From Ascaphus truei (Eukaryota > Chordata > Amphibia > Anura > Ascaphidae), in contig CM071569.1 in assembly GCA_036426205.1 (NCBI GenBank), forward strand, positions 285,380,418-285,444,417: a stretch of 64,000 nt of DNA. The letters run 5' to 3'. A program made the position numbers and the translations under genes. Under the pieces are notes generated by a model. That model was not told the origin of the DNA. It saw nothing but the letters and a program-made list of their open reading frames with translations, and made no database searches. Below are positions 40,968 through 54,479 of the stretch, piece by piece; the stretch's first letter is position 1; each line of letters starts with the position of its first letter.

Positions 40968-43589
40968 GATGTGTAACACGCAGAGCGGTGTGTATGTGTA
41001 ACATGGACAGCGGTGTGTATCTGTAACATGCAGAGAGGTGTGTATGTGTAACACACAATGCAGTGTATATGTGTAACATCAGAGCAGTGTGTATGTGTAA
41101 CACGCAGAGCGTGTAAATAGATATGTAACAATTCAGAGTGCTGTGTGGATGTGGGAACCTGCAGTAGCGGTGTAGATGTGGTAACACGCAGAGCGGTGTG
41201 TATAACACGCAGAGCAGTGTGTATGTGTAACACGCAGAGCGGTGTGTGTATGTGTAACACGCAGAGCGGTGTGTGTATGTGTAACACGCAAGAACGGTTG
41301 TTGTATGTGTAAACACGCCAGCAGCGGTGTGTATGTGTAACATGGACAAGATGTGTGTATCTGTAACATGCAGAGAGGTGTTGTATAGTGTAACAACCAC
41401 AATCAGTGTATATGTGATCAATGCAGAGACAGTGTGTATCTGTAACACGCAGCAGTTGTGTGTAACCACGTTAGAGTCGCGGGTATGCAGAGGTCGGGGT
41501 GGATATTGTAAATATAGCGTGTGTGTACCTCTGCAGAGCCAGGTGACCTCGTTCTTTATGTTAATGTGTTGTTAACACCAGAGCGGTAACCAGAGCATGT
41601 GTATGTGAACACAGCGGGTTGTACAACACCAGAGCATGTGTGTGTTCCACACAAGAGCAAGTGTGTGTATTGTGACAACGCAGAGCGGTGTGTAGTGTGT
41701 GACACGACAGAGCAGGTGTGTTAATGTGTAACACGCAGATAGCGGTGTATCTGTGTAACATGCAGACAGCATACATGATGCATGGTAAACGCAGAGGTAG
41801 TGTGTTGTACATGTGTAACACGCAGAGCAGTGTGTTGCAATGTTAACATGCGAGCCGTTCATGATGTAACACTGCAGAGCAGTGTGCCATGGTAACACGC
41901 AGAGCAGTGGTTATGTCGAACCCCACAGAGCGATGTGTGTTGTTAACAAGCCAGAGCAGTGGGTATGTGTAACACACGAGCGTGTTTGAATGTGGTATTA
42001 TCATAGAGCATTGTGATGTTTACAACGCAGAGCGGGGGTTGTTTATGTTTAACATGCAGAGTGGTGTGTATGTGTAACACGCAGTAGCGGTGGTGTACCG
42101 GTGTATGTGTAGCACGCAGGAGTGTGTATAGTGGAAGCACGCACGTATGATGTACAGCAGTGATTTGTGTTATGTGTAAACACCAGAGCCGTGTGTGTAA
42201 TGGAGTAAACAAGCAGATCAGTGTGTGTAGTGTAAACACGGGAGTGGTGTGTATGGTAACATGCAGGAGCGTGTCTATGTGTAAAACCAGAGCAGGTGGT
42301 GTATAAATGTGACAACGCAGATCAGTTGTGTGTAGATGTAACACACGAGGCGAGTTGTGGTTAAGTTAATATTGCAGAGTACAACTGGTGTAGTCCCCGA
42401 GCGATGTGATACACGCGCTAGCGTGTGATGTGTGCATGTGTAGGTGCACGACAGAGCAGTGTGTATGTGTAACCGCAGATAGTGTGCTGTGTTGTACACA
42501 ACGATTAAGTGGTGTATGTGTAAAACAAAACGCAAGAGCGTGTGTGTATTGTCACACGCAGAGTCAGTGTGTGTGTGTGTATAACATGACAATCAGTGAG
42601 TGTATGTGTAACACGGCAGAGCACCGTGTGGTGTATGTGTAACACGCAGGAGCGGTGTTGCATGTTGTAATATGCGAGCGTGTGTTAATGTGTAACGCAG
42701 TAGTGGTGTGTGTGGTAACACGAGATCAGTGTGTGTGTAACACCAGAGAACTGTGGGATTATGTGTAACAACGCAGAGCGGTGTGTTGTGTCAACGAGAG
42801 CGGTGTGTATGTGTAACACGCAGAGCGGATGTTATGTGTACACGCAGAGCGTGTGTATGTGTAACACGCAGAACGGTGTGGTATGGTAAAACACGAGAGC
42901 GGTGTGGTGTAAACACACAAGAAGCAGTGTGATATGTTGTAACACGCAGAGGGTGTATAAGTGTAACACGCAGAGCGGTTGTGTTATGTGTAACACCCAG
43001 GCGTGTGTATGTGTAACACGCAGAGTCGGTGTGATTAACTTGGAGTGTCACCACTGGCGATGCGGTGTTGTGATCGGGTAGGTAACAATGCAGAGAGGAT
43101 GTGTGAGATATGTGTAACCACATGCAGTGTATATGTGTAACATCAGAGCAGGTGTGTACGTAACACGCAGAGCAGTGTGTGGTAACCACGTAGAGCGTGT
43201 GGCGTGTGTGTAGACACGCAGAGCGGTTGGTTGTTTGTAACACGGGGGCAAGGGGGGAGCGGTGTGTGTAACACGCAGAGCAGTGTGTATGTGTAACACG
43301 CAGAGCGGTGTGTGTATCTGTAACAACGCAGAGCAGTGTGTGTGTTACACACAGAGGCAGTGTGTGTATGTGTGACACGCATAGCGGTGTGTATGTGTGA
43401 CATACAGAGCGGTGTGTATGTGTAACACGCAGAGCGGTGTATATGTGTAACATGCAGAGCAGTATGTGCATGTGTAACACGCAGAGTAGTGTGTGCATGT
43501 GTAACACGCAGAGCAGTGTGTGCATGTGTAACACGCAGAGCATGGTGCTGATGGGTAACACGCGCAGATCAGTGTGGCATGGTAACACG
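40968..43589 (+). repeat. Large minisatellite, forward arm (GTGTAACACGCAGAGCGGTGTGTAT)
   Basis: About 2.6 kb of a 24-25-bp unit, very rich in one-base indels in its middle part (41250-43050) and cleaner at 43270-43550. It faces its own reverse complement at about 43590. Minus-strand frames of up to 267 aa (THTHRSACYTYT-type repeats) are not genes. Confidence 0.95.
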
Positions 43590-46500
43590 CACACACTGCT
43601 TGCGGGTTACAAATGAAAACACTGCTCTGGCATGTTTACACATGCACCACACGCTCGTGCTTTACACATGCACACACTACTCGCAAGATGTTCACAGGGT
43701 GCACATTACTGCTCGCAGTGTTACACATATACAATCCGCCTGCGTGTTACACATACACACCATACTCTGTATGTCACACATACACACCGTCTCTTCGTGT
43801 AACCATTACACACACGCCTGGGTTAACACACACACTGCTTCTGCGTGTTAGCAGACACCAAAACCAAAAAAAAAAAACACCGCTCTGCGTGTTACACATA
43901 CACACTGCTCGCCGTGTTACACACACCCGCTCTGCGGTTACACATACACACACCGCTCTGCGTGTTACACACACGCACACCGCTCTAGGATGTTACACAC
44001 ACATGCGCTCTGCGTGTTACAGTAAACACTGCTCGCATGTTACCACATATACACTGCATTGGTGTTAACATACACACCTTCTGCATGTTACCGATACAAC
44101 CGCTCTCCATGTTACACATACACACCGCTCTGCGTGTTACACATACACACCGCTCTGCGTGTTACACATACACACACCGCTCTGCGTGTTACACATACAC
44201 ACCACTCTGCGTGTTACACATACACACTGCTCTGCGTGTTACACACACCGCTCTGCGTGTTACACATACCACACCGTTCTGCGTGTTACACATACACACC
44301 GCCTGCGTGTTACAACATACACCACCGCTCTGCGTGTTACACATACACACCGCTCTGCGTTACACATACACACCGCTCTGCGTGTTACACATACACACAC
44401 CGCTCTGGGTGTTACACACACACTGATCTGCGTGTTACACACACACACCACTCTGCGTTACACATACACACCGCTCTGCATATTACACATGCACACACCG
44501 CTCTGCGTGTTACACATACACACACTGCTCTGCGTGTTACACATACACACACTGATCTGCATGTTATACACACACACACACTGCTCTGCGTGTTACACAT
44601 ACACACACCGCTCTGCGTGTTACACATACACACACTAATCTGTGTGTTACACACACACACTGCTCTGCGTGTTACACATACACACTGCTCTGCATGCTAC
44701 ACATACACACCGCTCTGCGTGTTACACATACACACAACGTTCTGCGGTTACAAATACACGTGCTCTGAATAGTATTAACAACTCACACACCGCTCTGTGT
44801 GTTACACATACACACACTGATCTGCGTGTCACACATACACACACTGCTCTGCGTGTTACACATACACACTGCTCTGCGTGTTACACATACACACCACTCT
44901 GCGTGTTACACATACACACACTGATCTGCGTTTTACAACACACACCTATCTTGTGTTACCATACACACCATGATCTGCGTGTTACACATACACAATGCTC
45001 TGGTGCTACACATACACACCGCTCTGCGTTACACAACACACCGTCTGCGTGTACATCACACCACCACTCTGCAGTGTACACATAAACACCGCTCGGCGTG
45101 TTACACATACACAATGCTCTGCATACCAATACACATTCACACACCGCTCTGTGGTGTACACATACACACTGTCTGCGTGTACACATACACACATCGATCG
45201 TTGTGTTACACATACACAACTGCTCTGCGGTTACACATGACCACACTGCTTAGCATGTTCACATGCACACACTGTCTGCTGTTACACATCACACACTGTC
45301 GCGTGTTACACATGCACACATACTTGCGGTACACATGCACATTAGCTCTGCATGTTACACATATACACCGCTCTGCGTGTTACACATACACACCGCTCTG
45401 CGTCACACATACACACGCTCTGGCCGTGTTCACACATACACACACGCTCTTGTGTAACACACCACAATGCTCTGCGTGTACAGATACACACACCGCTCGC
45501 GTGTACACATACCACTGCTCTGCGTGTTACACACAAGCGCTCTGCGTGTTACAAACAACACACCGCTCTGGTGTTCACACACGCAAACCGCTCTAGTGTT
45601 ACACACACATGCTTCTGCGTGTTACGATTACCACTGCTCTTGCATGTTACACATATACAGCATTGTGTGTTACACATACACAACTCTCTGGCATGTTACA
45701 GCTACACACCGCTGTCCCTGTTCACATACACACGTTGCGTGTTACACATACACACCGCTCGGCGTGTTACACATACACACACCGCTCTGCGTTTACACAT
45801 ACACACCGCTCTGCGTGTTACAAACACACTGTCTGCGTGTTTACACACACCGCTCTGCGTAGTTACACAACACAACACGTCTGCATGTTACACATACACA
45901 CAGCACTCTTTTGATGTTTACACAATACACGTCTGGTGTTACATAACACCTCTCTGCAGTACATGATACACTGCGGTTGTGTTACAATACAACCTGCTCT
46001 GCAGTGTTACAGCATACACAACCGCTGTCCTGTTACACTATACACACCGCTCTGAGTGTTACACATACACACGCTCTGCGTGTTACACATACACCACACG
46101 CTCTGCGTGTTACAATACACACCGCTATGCGTGTTTGAACATACACACTGCTCTGCGTGTTACACACACCAGCTTCTGCGTGTTACACATACACCACACC
46201 GCTCTGGCAGGTTACACATACAACACAGCACTATGAATGTTACACATAACACTGCTCTGCGTGTTTACACCTACACACCACTCTGCGTGGTAACATACAC
46301 TGCTCTTGTGTTACAGATACACCGCTCGCATGTTCACATACACACGCTCTGACGTGTATCACATGGACACACACTGCTCTGCGTGTGACAACATGCACAC
46401 ACTGCTCTGGTTTACACATACACACCGCTCTGCGGGTTACACATACAACACCGCTCTGTGTGTCACACACACTGCTCTGTGTGTCACACACACTGCTCTG

Positions 46501-47405
46501 CGTGTTACACATACACACTGCATTGTGTGTTACACATACACACCGCTCTGCGTGTAACACATACACACTGCTCTGTGTTACAATACACGCTGCCTGTGTG
46601 TTCACATACACACGCTCGCGTGTTAACACAGTTCATCGCTGCTCTGCTGTTACACTACACGACCACTGCTCGCGGTTACACATAACGATGCTCGTTACAC
46701 ATAAATGCTCTGCGTGTACACATACACGCTCGCTACACATACAGCGCTATGAGTGTGTATGGCACGTTTTTTGTTTGTTACACATACACACTGCTCCGCG
46801 GGTTACAGATACACACTATTCGCATTGTTACACAACACAGCTCTGCATGTACACATTACACACTGCCTCTGCGTGTTACACATACACAGCACTCTGCGTA
46901 TAACAGATACACACTGCTCTGTGTGTTACACATACACACTGCTCTGCGTGTTGCACATACACACTGCTCTGCGTGTTGAACATACACATTGCTCTGTGTT
47001 AAACATACACCGCTCTGCATGTTACAGATACGCAATGCTCTGCACATTACAGACACACGCTGCTCTGCACTTTAAAGACACACACTGCCCTGCACGTTAC
47101 ACACACACTGCTCTGCATGTTACAGATGCGCACTGCTCTGCGTGTTACCGACACACACGGCTCTGCATTTTACAGATACACACTGCTCTGCATGTTACAT
47201 ATACACACGGCTCTGTACGTTACAGACACACGGCTCTGCATTTTACAGATACACACTGCTCTGCATGTTACATATACACACTGCTCTGCATGTTACAGAT
47301 ACTTGGCTCTGTATGTTACAGACACACTGCTCTACATGTTACAGATAAATATGACTGCTTGCTACATATATACACTGCTCTGCACCTTATATATACATTG
47401 TTCTG
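43590..47405 (-). repeat. Large minisatellite, inverted arm (ATACACACCGCTCTGCGTGTTACAC)
   Basis: About 3.8 kb of the reverse complement of the preceding unit. The cleanest part is 44100-44900. After 46980 it grades into a GCTCTGCATGTTACAGATACACACT variant. With the forward arm it forms an inverted repeat of kilobase size. Confidence 0.95.
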
Positions 47406-47411
47406 TGTTTA

Positions 47412-48085
47412 AGATACATAGTTACATAGTAGATAAGGTTGAAAACAGACATGTCCATCGAATTCAACCTATGCTAAATTTACACGACAGATACTTATCC
47501 AATATCTATACTTACTTGTTGATCCAGAGAAAGGCAAAAAAAAAACACAGTGACACATCATCCAATGATATCTCATAAGGGGAAAAATAAATTCCTTCCT
47601 GACTCCAAATATTGGCAATCACATTTTCTAAAAATGTCTAACCTTTTCTTAAACATATCCATTGTATCTGTCATTACAATCTTCATGGGTAATGCATTCC
47701 AGATTTTAATTGCCCTGTAAAGAACCCTTTCCTTTGTTGCTGGTGAAATCTCTTTCTTCCAACTATGAAGGATGCCCCGAGTCCTTGTGTATGCCCTTGG
47801 GATGATTAGTTATTATGAAAGCCCCTTTGCTGTCCCCGAATATATTTGTATATAGTTATCATACCCCCACGTAGACGCCTCTTTTCTAATGTAAAAAAAT
47901 CTAAATTAGCTAGCCTCTCATAAATTAGATTTTCCATCTACTTTTTAATTTGGTGGCTCTTCTCTGCACTTTTTATTAATTACTTTTTAGTCATGTTGGT
48001 GTCTCATAATGTATTTTTATGGCATGGGGCCCAAACTGTGCTCAATATTCAAGGTGTGGCAAAATGATGCTTTCTTCCCATCCAT
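47412..48085 (-). mobile_element. CR1/L2-type LINE, 3' end
   Basis: On the minus strand the translation shows C-terminal RT pieces (RRATKL, RTRGILHSWKKE, VLYRAIKIWNALPMKIVM, MDMFKKRLDIF). They are followed by a conserved 3' UTR with ATGAGATATCATTGGATGA, CTCTGGATCAACAAG and GGTTGAATTCGATGGACATG, ending in CTATGTAAC at 47412. This is a very common amphibian LINE tail. Stops show it is dead, and it is 5'-truncated near 48085. A fragment of the same tail is at 35407. Confidence 0.7.
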
Positions 48086-48091
48086 CCATAC

Positions 48092-48373
48092 TGTGTATGC
48101 CTAGTGCCCCATGCTATGTGTTTCCCGGCCCTGGCATGTATTTTATTCTCTGTGTGTTTACTGGAAAAGGGGGTTCCTGTGGGGAATACCATCTGCCTCC
48201 GGCAGCTACCCTACAGGATGGAGGTGCTGCACCGATGAAGCACCGATATGTCCCGTTGCTATTCCAGCTACCATCGTGGAGACTCAGGCTTCCTGGCCTA
48301 CAGCAGTGAGCTACATCGCACCAGTACACAGTAACATGCAGATCTCCCGTAAGAGGTGGGGGAGAGTGTTACA
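48092..48373 (+). mobile_element. Short solo-LTR-like element of the TGTAGC...TTACA family
   Basis: Shares AGTGCCCCATGCTAT near its start with the element at 7114 and ends GAGAGTGTTACA. It has the family words CAGGATGGAGGTGCTGCACC and CGTGGAGACTCAGG. It is internally deleted compared with the 1.1-1.4 kb copies. No clear duplication. Confidence 0.5.
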
Positions 48374-48915
48374 CAAGATAAAATCCTTTTCGCCTGTGCA
48401 GCTACTGCCTGACATTGAGCACTATTGCTAAATGTTCTATCTACAAGCAATCCTAGTAACGGATTAAGGGGTGGGCAGGCCGGCTGGGCACCTGCCCGGG
48501 GGGGGGGGGGGGGCAACCAAAAGAGGAGCTGCCGCCAAAACAACAGAGGCCATGTTGGGCCCTGCTGGGTAGTAGTGTCATCGGTGTGCAAGAGTGTCAG
48601 TACTGCCCGCCATGCCAACACTATTACGTGGCAGGGATGAGGCGCCTCCCATGATGAGTGCGCTGGACTAGTAGGCTCACAGATGGCAGTGGCGGTAGTC
48701 CATCACCGCTTCCCCTTCGAGCTTCATTATCCTCGGCCTTTTGCACATGCTGTTCATGGGAATTTTTTTAATTTGTCCTGGGGGCCACTGGCAGGCAAGC
48801 TGGTTGTCCTACGTTTCGCGCTCACAAATGGCGGAGGCGTTAGTCCAGGTAGAGGCTGAGGATAATGCAGCTCGGAGGGGAAGCAGAGATGGGGGAGTAT
48901 AGGTATAGACACTTA
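48374..48915. other. No gene recognised
   Basis: Contains a G run (48500-48513) and, on the minus strand near 48809-48822, GAGCGCGAAACGTAGGAC, another 3' half of the hammerhead-like family. Confidence 0.35.
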
Positions 48916-49043
48916 GGGGCTTATTCTGTAAGGAGTGATAAGTGCAGATGATGTATGATTGGAGAAAAGCCCCATTAAAGTCAATGGGGCTTTCACGCCG
49001 TAGCACGTCACCGGCGCTTATCACTCCTTAAAGAATAAGGGCC
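48916..49043. mobile_element. Small palindromic MITE (128 bp)
   Basis: Inverted ends GGGGCTTATTCTGTAAGGAG and CTCCTTAAAGAATAAGGGCC, extended inward by TGATAAG/CTTATCA. The interior has a second hairpin, AAAGCCCCATT/AATGGGGCTTT (about 48965-48993). Superfamily not certain; possibly Harbinger-type. Confidence 0.7.
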
Positions 49044-49055
49044 TTCATTTCTAAC

Positions 49056-50080
49056 TAGCACAGATATATAGATGATCTATTCTTTCTATGGTATGGGACA
49101 TAATGTGAATTACTCGAGTTCCGTAAATCATAAAATACTCTACTGCGTCCATCAGTTACACCGATACCAGCATAAATGACCTGAATGTCCTTGTCAACCG
49201 AGCAGGTACCTCTTTACACACACATTTGTATTAGAAACAAACTGATCGCAACACAATGTTGTTGACGTCCAGTTTTCATCCTATTACCCTAAAAAAAAAA
49301 AAGGACTACCATACTCGCAATTTGACTGAATTGTCAGGATCCCAGAAGGTGAAATATTGCAAATGAACACATAAGTATCTCTAGAGGTTATAACAACAAA
49401 GAGGTCAGCATCTGTGCACAAAAGGCCTTACAATTGGGCAGAGACACACTGTTGCAAAATAAGGATACAAGGATTGCCTTTTATTACCACATTTGCCAGT
49501 ATTTCAAATGAGCTTAAGAAATCCGTGGCACAGCAGTAGCCCATATGGGGAACTGATCCTAAGCTGCTTCCCTTCACGCAACGGAAACCCATGTTTGGAT
49601 ATACAGTATTAAAGGAATAAAAACCCGAAAGGAAAACCCATGGAGAAATACCTACATCTATTTCCACAATGTCGTCTACAGGGTCCTCTTAAAAAAAAAA
49701 GTTGTTTCCGATGTAAAGGTTTCATGACATGCAGGAATGGGCTTATTGAGGGCGTCCAATTCAAGCATCCACACTCCTGGAAGTCTATTCTTACATCGTG
49801 TTTCCTGTTTATCAACAGCAGTCCTCTATCTCATATTTTGTCTGTGTGGGATAGTTCATGTGGGCAAGAGGCATAGAAAATGTAAAGGAAGGGTGAACGA
49901 GCATCGCTCTAGCATAGGCTTGGTATTGACCAGAGCGGAATCAGATGACCCTGTGGCCAAACATTTTCTTGAAAAGGGACATCAATTAGCCTCCTTACAG
50001 TATACAGGATGGTCTTCGGTCATGTGGGTGAGAGGATGGGGATGTGAAACGGTTATTATAGCAAAGAGAAAAACTTAGGC
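49056..50080 (+). pseudogene. Penelope-like element: RT end, linker and GIY-YIG endonuclease
   Basis: The plus-strand translation begins with RYIDDLFFLWYG (from 49062), the reverse-transcriptase YIDD motif as found in Penelope-like elements. Then come ELLEF, and TSLHTHLY.KQTDRNTMLL.TSSFHP (about 49205-49285), the conserved FHP-type region. The last frame (49737-50078) has VLYLIFCLCGIVHVGKRH (from about 49824), the GIY-YIG signature, then RVNEHRSS and DPVAKHFLEKGHQ. In the family these two domains allow endonuclease-primed reverse transcription. Stops and frameshifts in the RT part show this copy is inactive. The upstream RT is missing. Confidence 0.75.
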
Positions 50081-50137
50081 AGAAAGCGCACTGAGCAAAC
50101 ACTAATTATCTTTATTAAAACAACCTCAAATTAAGAG

Positions 50138-50165
50138 GTTGCACACACACACACACATACACACA

Positions 50166-50204
<39 letters not shown>

Positions 50205-50370
50205 ATACACACATACATACACACACACATACACACACACATACACAGATACATACACACACACACATACATACACACACACACACAATGTGAAAAAGGC
50301 AAAAGAAACAACAATATTTCAAAAAGACAAAAATTAACAGTGCTTTAAAAAAAAAAAAAAAAAAAAAAAT
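50138..50370 (+). repeat. AC microsatellite and poly-A
   Basis: (CA)n with ACATACACAC interruptions at 50142-50287 and an A run of about 23 at 50347-50369. Confidence 0.9.
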
Positions 50371-50543
50371 GTTTAACTTACAATTGCCCAATAGTAAGAA
50401 ACACCATCAGGGAGCTCCTGGTTTACACAGCCGGGGAAAGTGGATGTAAATGGTCCTAACCAGCACTGTACACCGCAAGAAACCCCTGCTCCTCAAGATG
50501 TGTCTCTCTCTTCACTCACAGAAAGTCCACGGAGCAGCCTCAC

Positions 50544-50587
50544 GTGACCTCACGCGTTTCGCACGTAGTGCTTCGTCAGGATGTCAC
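50544..50587 (-). ncRNA. Hammerhead-ribozyme-like motif, probably inactive
   Basis: On the minus strand, GTGAC and GTCAC arms (50583-50587, 50544-50548) enclose CTGACGA, a GCAC/GTGC stem with a TAC loop, and GAAACGCGTG. All core parts are in order. The base at the expected cleavage position after GCGT is G, which hammerheads do not tolerate, so cleavage is unlikely. It lies 460 bp beyond a Penelope-like element, but on the opposite strand. Confidence 0.45.
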
Positions 50588-53500
50588 GGGAGAGACTGCC
50601 CGTGAAGTTTAAATACCCTGCTGCTAGCTAGACTGCAGCACTCAATGAGGTGTGTAGAATTGTGCTTAATCTGTCTGCCAGCAGCTGCAAAAAAAGAGCT
50701 GTAATCTAAACTCATGCAGTGAAATACTGCTACCGCGATTAACATACATGAATACATACAAGCTTACTTAGTGTTCCTCCTCCCTAAGAACGGATAATAC
50801 AGCACTTATGGGTAAAATTGCAAAGAGAGGCCATATGAATCTTTGAACTAGACACAGTATTTCCACGTGGACTGAATGAAGAACTCAGATTCTCTCGTTT
50901 TCTGGCAACTGTTGATATTATCGGATTACTCTGTCATTACTCTGTCCATATTTTCAAAAATGTTTGCATTTGTTGTCATTTGCGTCCATGGACATTAAGT
51001 ATCCCGTGATACTACCGGTATGTCATGTATTTACAAGAGTTTGCCGTCTGGAATAGCCAGTTGGTATGACCCATGTGAAAGAGAGAGTGATGTTGGGTTT
51101 AAGTGACGGTCTTTCATATTATGGTTCTCTACAACTCAGGCTGACAGTTCATAATTAACAGGTACTGTCCATGGTGTTGGTGGCTGTGTGACTTAAGGTT
51201 CCTGTATCCAATCGCTCTCAGCAATCGTGTCTCTAGGGTACTGTCCGTGGCTTCCGAGAAGAGCCATTTCCGAGACGTAAGGTACCACATGATGTTATAG
51301 TAGAATTAACACCACAAGGTACTGCCCGTGATATCCCCCAGACGTAAGAAATTAAATGGATTGGTTATTTTGGCGGGCCATGCTTTACTTTACTGCGACC
51401 ATTAAAAACAGCAGCACCTTTTTGAACCACAGTCTGTTCTCTAAAAACCGGGTCAGATCTGTACCCTTTCTTGTTATGAGTCAGCAGATGCTTTGAACGG
51501 TTCAGTGTTATCATTTGCCGGATTCAATAATTAATTAATAATATCAGGCACTGTTCTTTGGCATACAGCTTTATTCCTCTTCACTTACTGTATTATCATC
51601 ACTTGTAGAGATCTGTTGAGAGCGTATTGAAGAATGGAGTGTCATTGAGGCAGTTTTCGTTTCGAGAGCCACAGTTGATACTATTGCTAGAGTTGATCAA
51701 TTCCCAAGTGTCGGTGACATGGATACATTCTTTTAGATGTTGTATATCTTTCATCTGGACTCTATGGGCTACTATTGGACGGCTTTCCATCACCCAGCAT
51801 CTGTAATCGCACTTTAGCGCCTATATGCATGAAGATTTAACGGATTGCTTTCAGCAAAGCTTTGATTAACTGTGTTTAACTATGTCAAGACTAACATTGT
51901 TTATTTATATTCATCGCGAGTGTAACACTCTCCACGGTCCGGTGTCTTTGTCAGTGTCAGTGTCTAGTGCGGTTATATATTACAATCTTTTGTATATTTC
52001 ACCTATGGGTATTATCTGACACAGCACTACACACGCACGGTCCTTTCTGCCGGGGCATTGCTCGGGTGCGGTGGTTAGTAATCTGACGCCACGGTTAGGC
52101 CACCAATTTTGGTTACACTGATGACGTAGCTTATGCACGCACCACGTAATTATGCCAACGCAGGTGCACTTTAGACTGCATTTAAGCAGTGTGTCTTACT
52201 TGGTAGTCATCTTGACAAAGGTCCCCAGTTGCAGAACTGACAAGTCGTTCCTGTTCCATTAAAAGCTTTTGAGCGTTTGCCGTAGTCGTCTGGCGTGCCA
52301 CTTTCTTCCTTCAAATTGCAGGAAATTGTTTGATATGGATGGCGCCCTCATCGGCAATGGGCGCTGTCATGGAAAACCAGGTCTTTTAACACATTTATAT
52401 TTAAGGGATCAGTCATTAGGCAAAACAAGGCAGTGAAATAAAGTGAGGTTTATTTGGATAAGACTTCGGAAACACACAAAATACAGAAAATATGCACACT
52501 TACAGGGGTCTGGGGGTGGAGAGCTAGCCCTTTCCTAGTTGGAGGGCGCCTGCTTCAGCAAAAGGCGTTACCCTGTTTGCTCCGGTTGGTTCCAGCCTGC
52601 TGGCTGGGCTTCTCCATGCTTCTCTGCAGGTGTGTATAGCTCTTTCACCAAGAAGCACCTTTGAGAAGCCCGCCAGCAGCTCCTTGTCTCTTCAAATCTC
52701 CAACAAAAAAGTGAGAGATCTGCTACACTACACTCCCTTATATAGGGCTTGATGCCTATCTAATACATTGAGGGGTTCACTCGCTAAGCAGGACGCAAAG
52801 GAACTGTATGAAGCCGGCGAGAAGAAGTGGGGAACAGATGAAGTGAAATGCAATTAGAGCACGGATTGTGTTTGTGCATTCAATGAGAGGAGGGGAAAAT
52901 TCAAAAACGTGCCAATGAAAATCGTGTCTATGAGTTTGAAACCAAGGAACCGTTTTCCTGGCTAGCCCCATACCCCCTGCTGAGTAGGTTCCTTAATGTC
53001 TAGCTGGAACAAAGGCTTTCTACTCCAGATAGCAAGTCCACAGCCCTCCCCCCTCACCATGTGCCACAAACTTGCATGTCATTTGCAATTAACACAGGGA
53101 GTCCCTATACTTGGGCTGGTGGCATTGAAATGCTAATCCACATCTGGCTGCCTTTTGTCACAAAACTGGTTTTTCTGCATGCAGTTCAGCTCACAGCACA
53201 AACACAAAATGCATTGTAGTTTTAAAACACAGCAACACTAAAACGTGCACACTACAATTTGGACCTAAAACATGGGGTCTGTGAACTGGGGCTCTAAAAC
53301 CTGTTCTAGGATATAAGCCTTCTAGACCCAGCTCTAATACCTTGCTGGCAGGTAATACAGGTTAATCCTGTTTGCCCAGAAAGAATGGAGAGTGAACTCC
53401 TGTAATCCAAATGCTAAACAATCATATGTATTGTGATATGCAATCACTGTCCAGGTATAGCTTAGGATTGGAGTCTCCAAGCAGGTATGAGGTATAAAGT

Positions 53501-53924
53501 GCATATAATATGGATAAACGTGGGGTGGTTATATTAATATGAATAAACCAGTCGGAGGTTAATAAGCAAATGTGGACAAGGGGCATAGGAAAATGTGACC
53601 GCCGTCATACCAACTGTGACCCATATAAGTCCCAATAATGCTAACCTTACCGACTGGCATCAAATACCACCCCTTCCAGCCAGGTAGAGAACTGAAATCA
53701 TGTCCCGTATTGAACCATAAACGCTTGTGTTTGGTGCTCTAGGAAGTAGTGACCATTCCTTCCTCTCTACAATTAAATCCTGTTTGCCCACAAATATCCC
53801 CCTTTTTCCTCATGTTCCAAAAGTCTCTGCCCTGCAGCGATTTCTCATAAGGGGCCACACATACAAGGCAACCCACTTATAAGCTTGCACAGGCAGCTAC
53901 GGGACCATGAGTCAAAAGGAAATA
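50588..53924. other. No gene recognised (3.3 kb)
   Basis: The longest quiet stretch in the window. Frames are short (up to 64 aa). 51900-52330 and 53000-53350 have wording like LTR or leader sequence (for example TAATCTGACGCCACGGTTAGG), but no ends could be defined. It may hold old retroelement remains. Confidence 0.35.
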
Positions 53925-54131
53925 CAGGCAGTCCTCGCTTTTCCGACAGAATGCGTCCTGCAATCCCGCGTCGGATAGCGGACCGTCGGAAAGCGGCACC
54001 CATGTTAACTGGCGGTGGTTTCTGTCGGATATGCGAAACCGGCGGCGGATAATGCGTTTTTGGATAGCATTATGCGCCGTCGTAAAACACATCCAACGGA
54101 AAGCTGAATGTCGTAAAGCGAGGACTACCTG
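53925..54131. mobile_element. Tigger-like MITE, second type
   Basis: Inverted ends CAGGCAGTCCTCGCTTTTCCGACA and TGTCGTAAAGCGAGGACTACCTG, flanked by TA on both sides (53923-53924, 54132-54133). The interior is rich in GTCGGA/TCCGAC words. Non-coding, 207 bp. Confidence 0.85.
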
Positions 54132-54479
54132 TATAGCACAGAAGCATTAACTGGCCCACTGGGCTTACATAGTTAACCCCACACACGCGGTTCCTAGCTT
54201 CTAACCCTATGGGGGACAGTATAAAGGGAACAGAATTACAGGGCAACACGGTAATGTACAATATCAGACCCAAGAGCTGACACTCTCAGCCCTTGCCAAT
54301 GGTTTAAGGGGTAAACAGCTGGGCGTGACCTTCATTAGTGAAGGCCGGCTACCCCCTGTTGTCACAGGCATGCCCCGGAGGCATTTAAGGAAAAGTCGAG
54401 TGAGTGCACCTTTTCTTTCCACTATTGCAATAATCTGCCAGCCCATCTCACACTGAAAGGGTCTTATCTTCTCTTTTCT
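54132..54479. other. No gene recognised
   Basis: Short unrecognised frames only. Confidence 0.4.

Noticed and set aside
24620..47405. CRISPR-like arrays of direct repeats
   Set aside because: Units are contiguous without unique spacers, and the genome is eukaryotic.
40763..47578. Many Thr/His/Cys-rich frames of 100-267 aa
   Set aside because: Translations of the 24-25-bp minisatellite; indels shift between equivalent frames.
52201..52245. TTGACAAAGG word like the 5' half of the hammerhead-like family
   Set aside because: No GAAAC follows within the expected distance.
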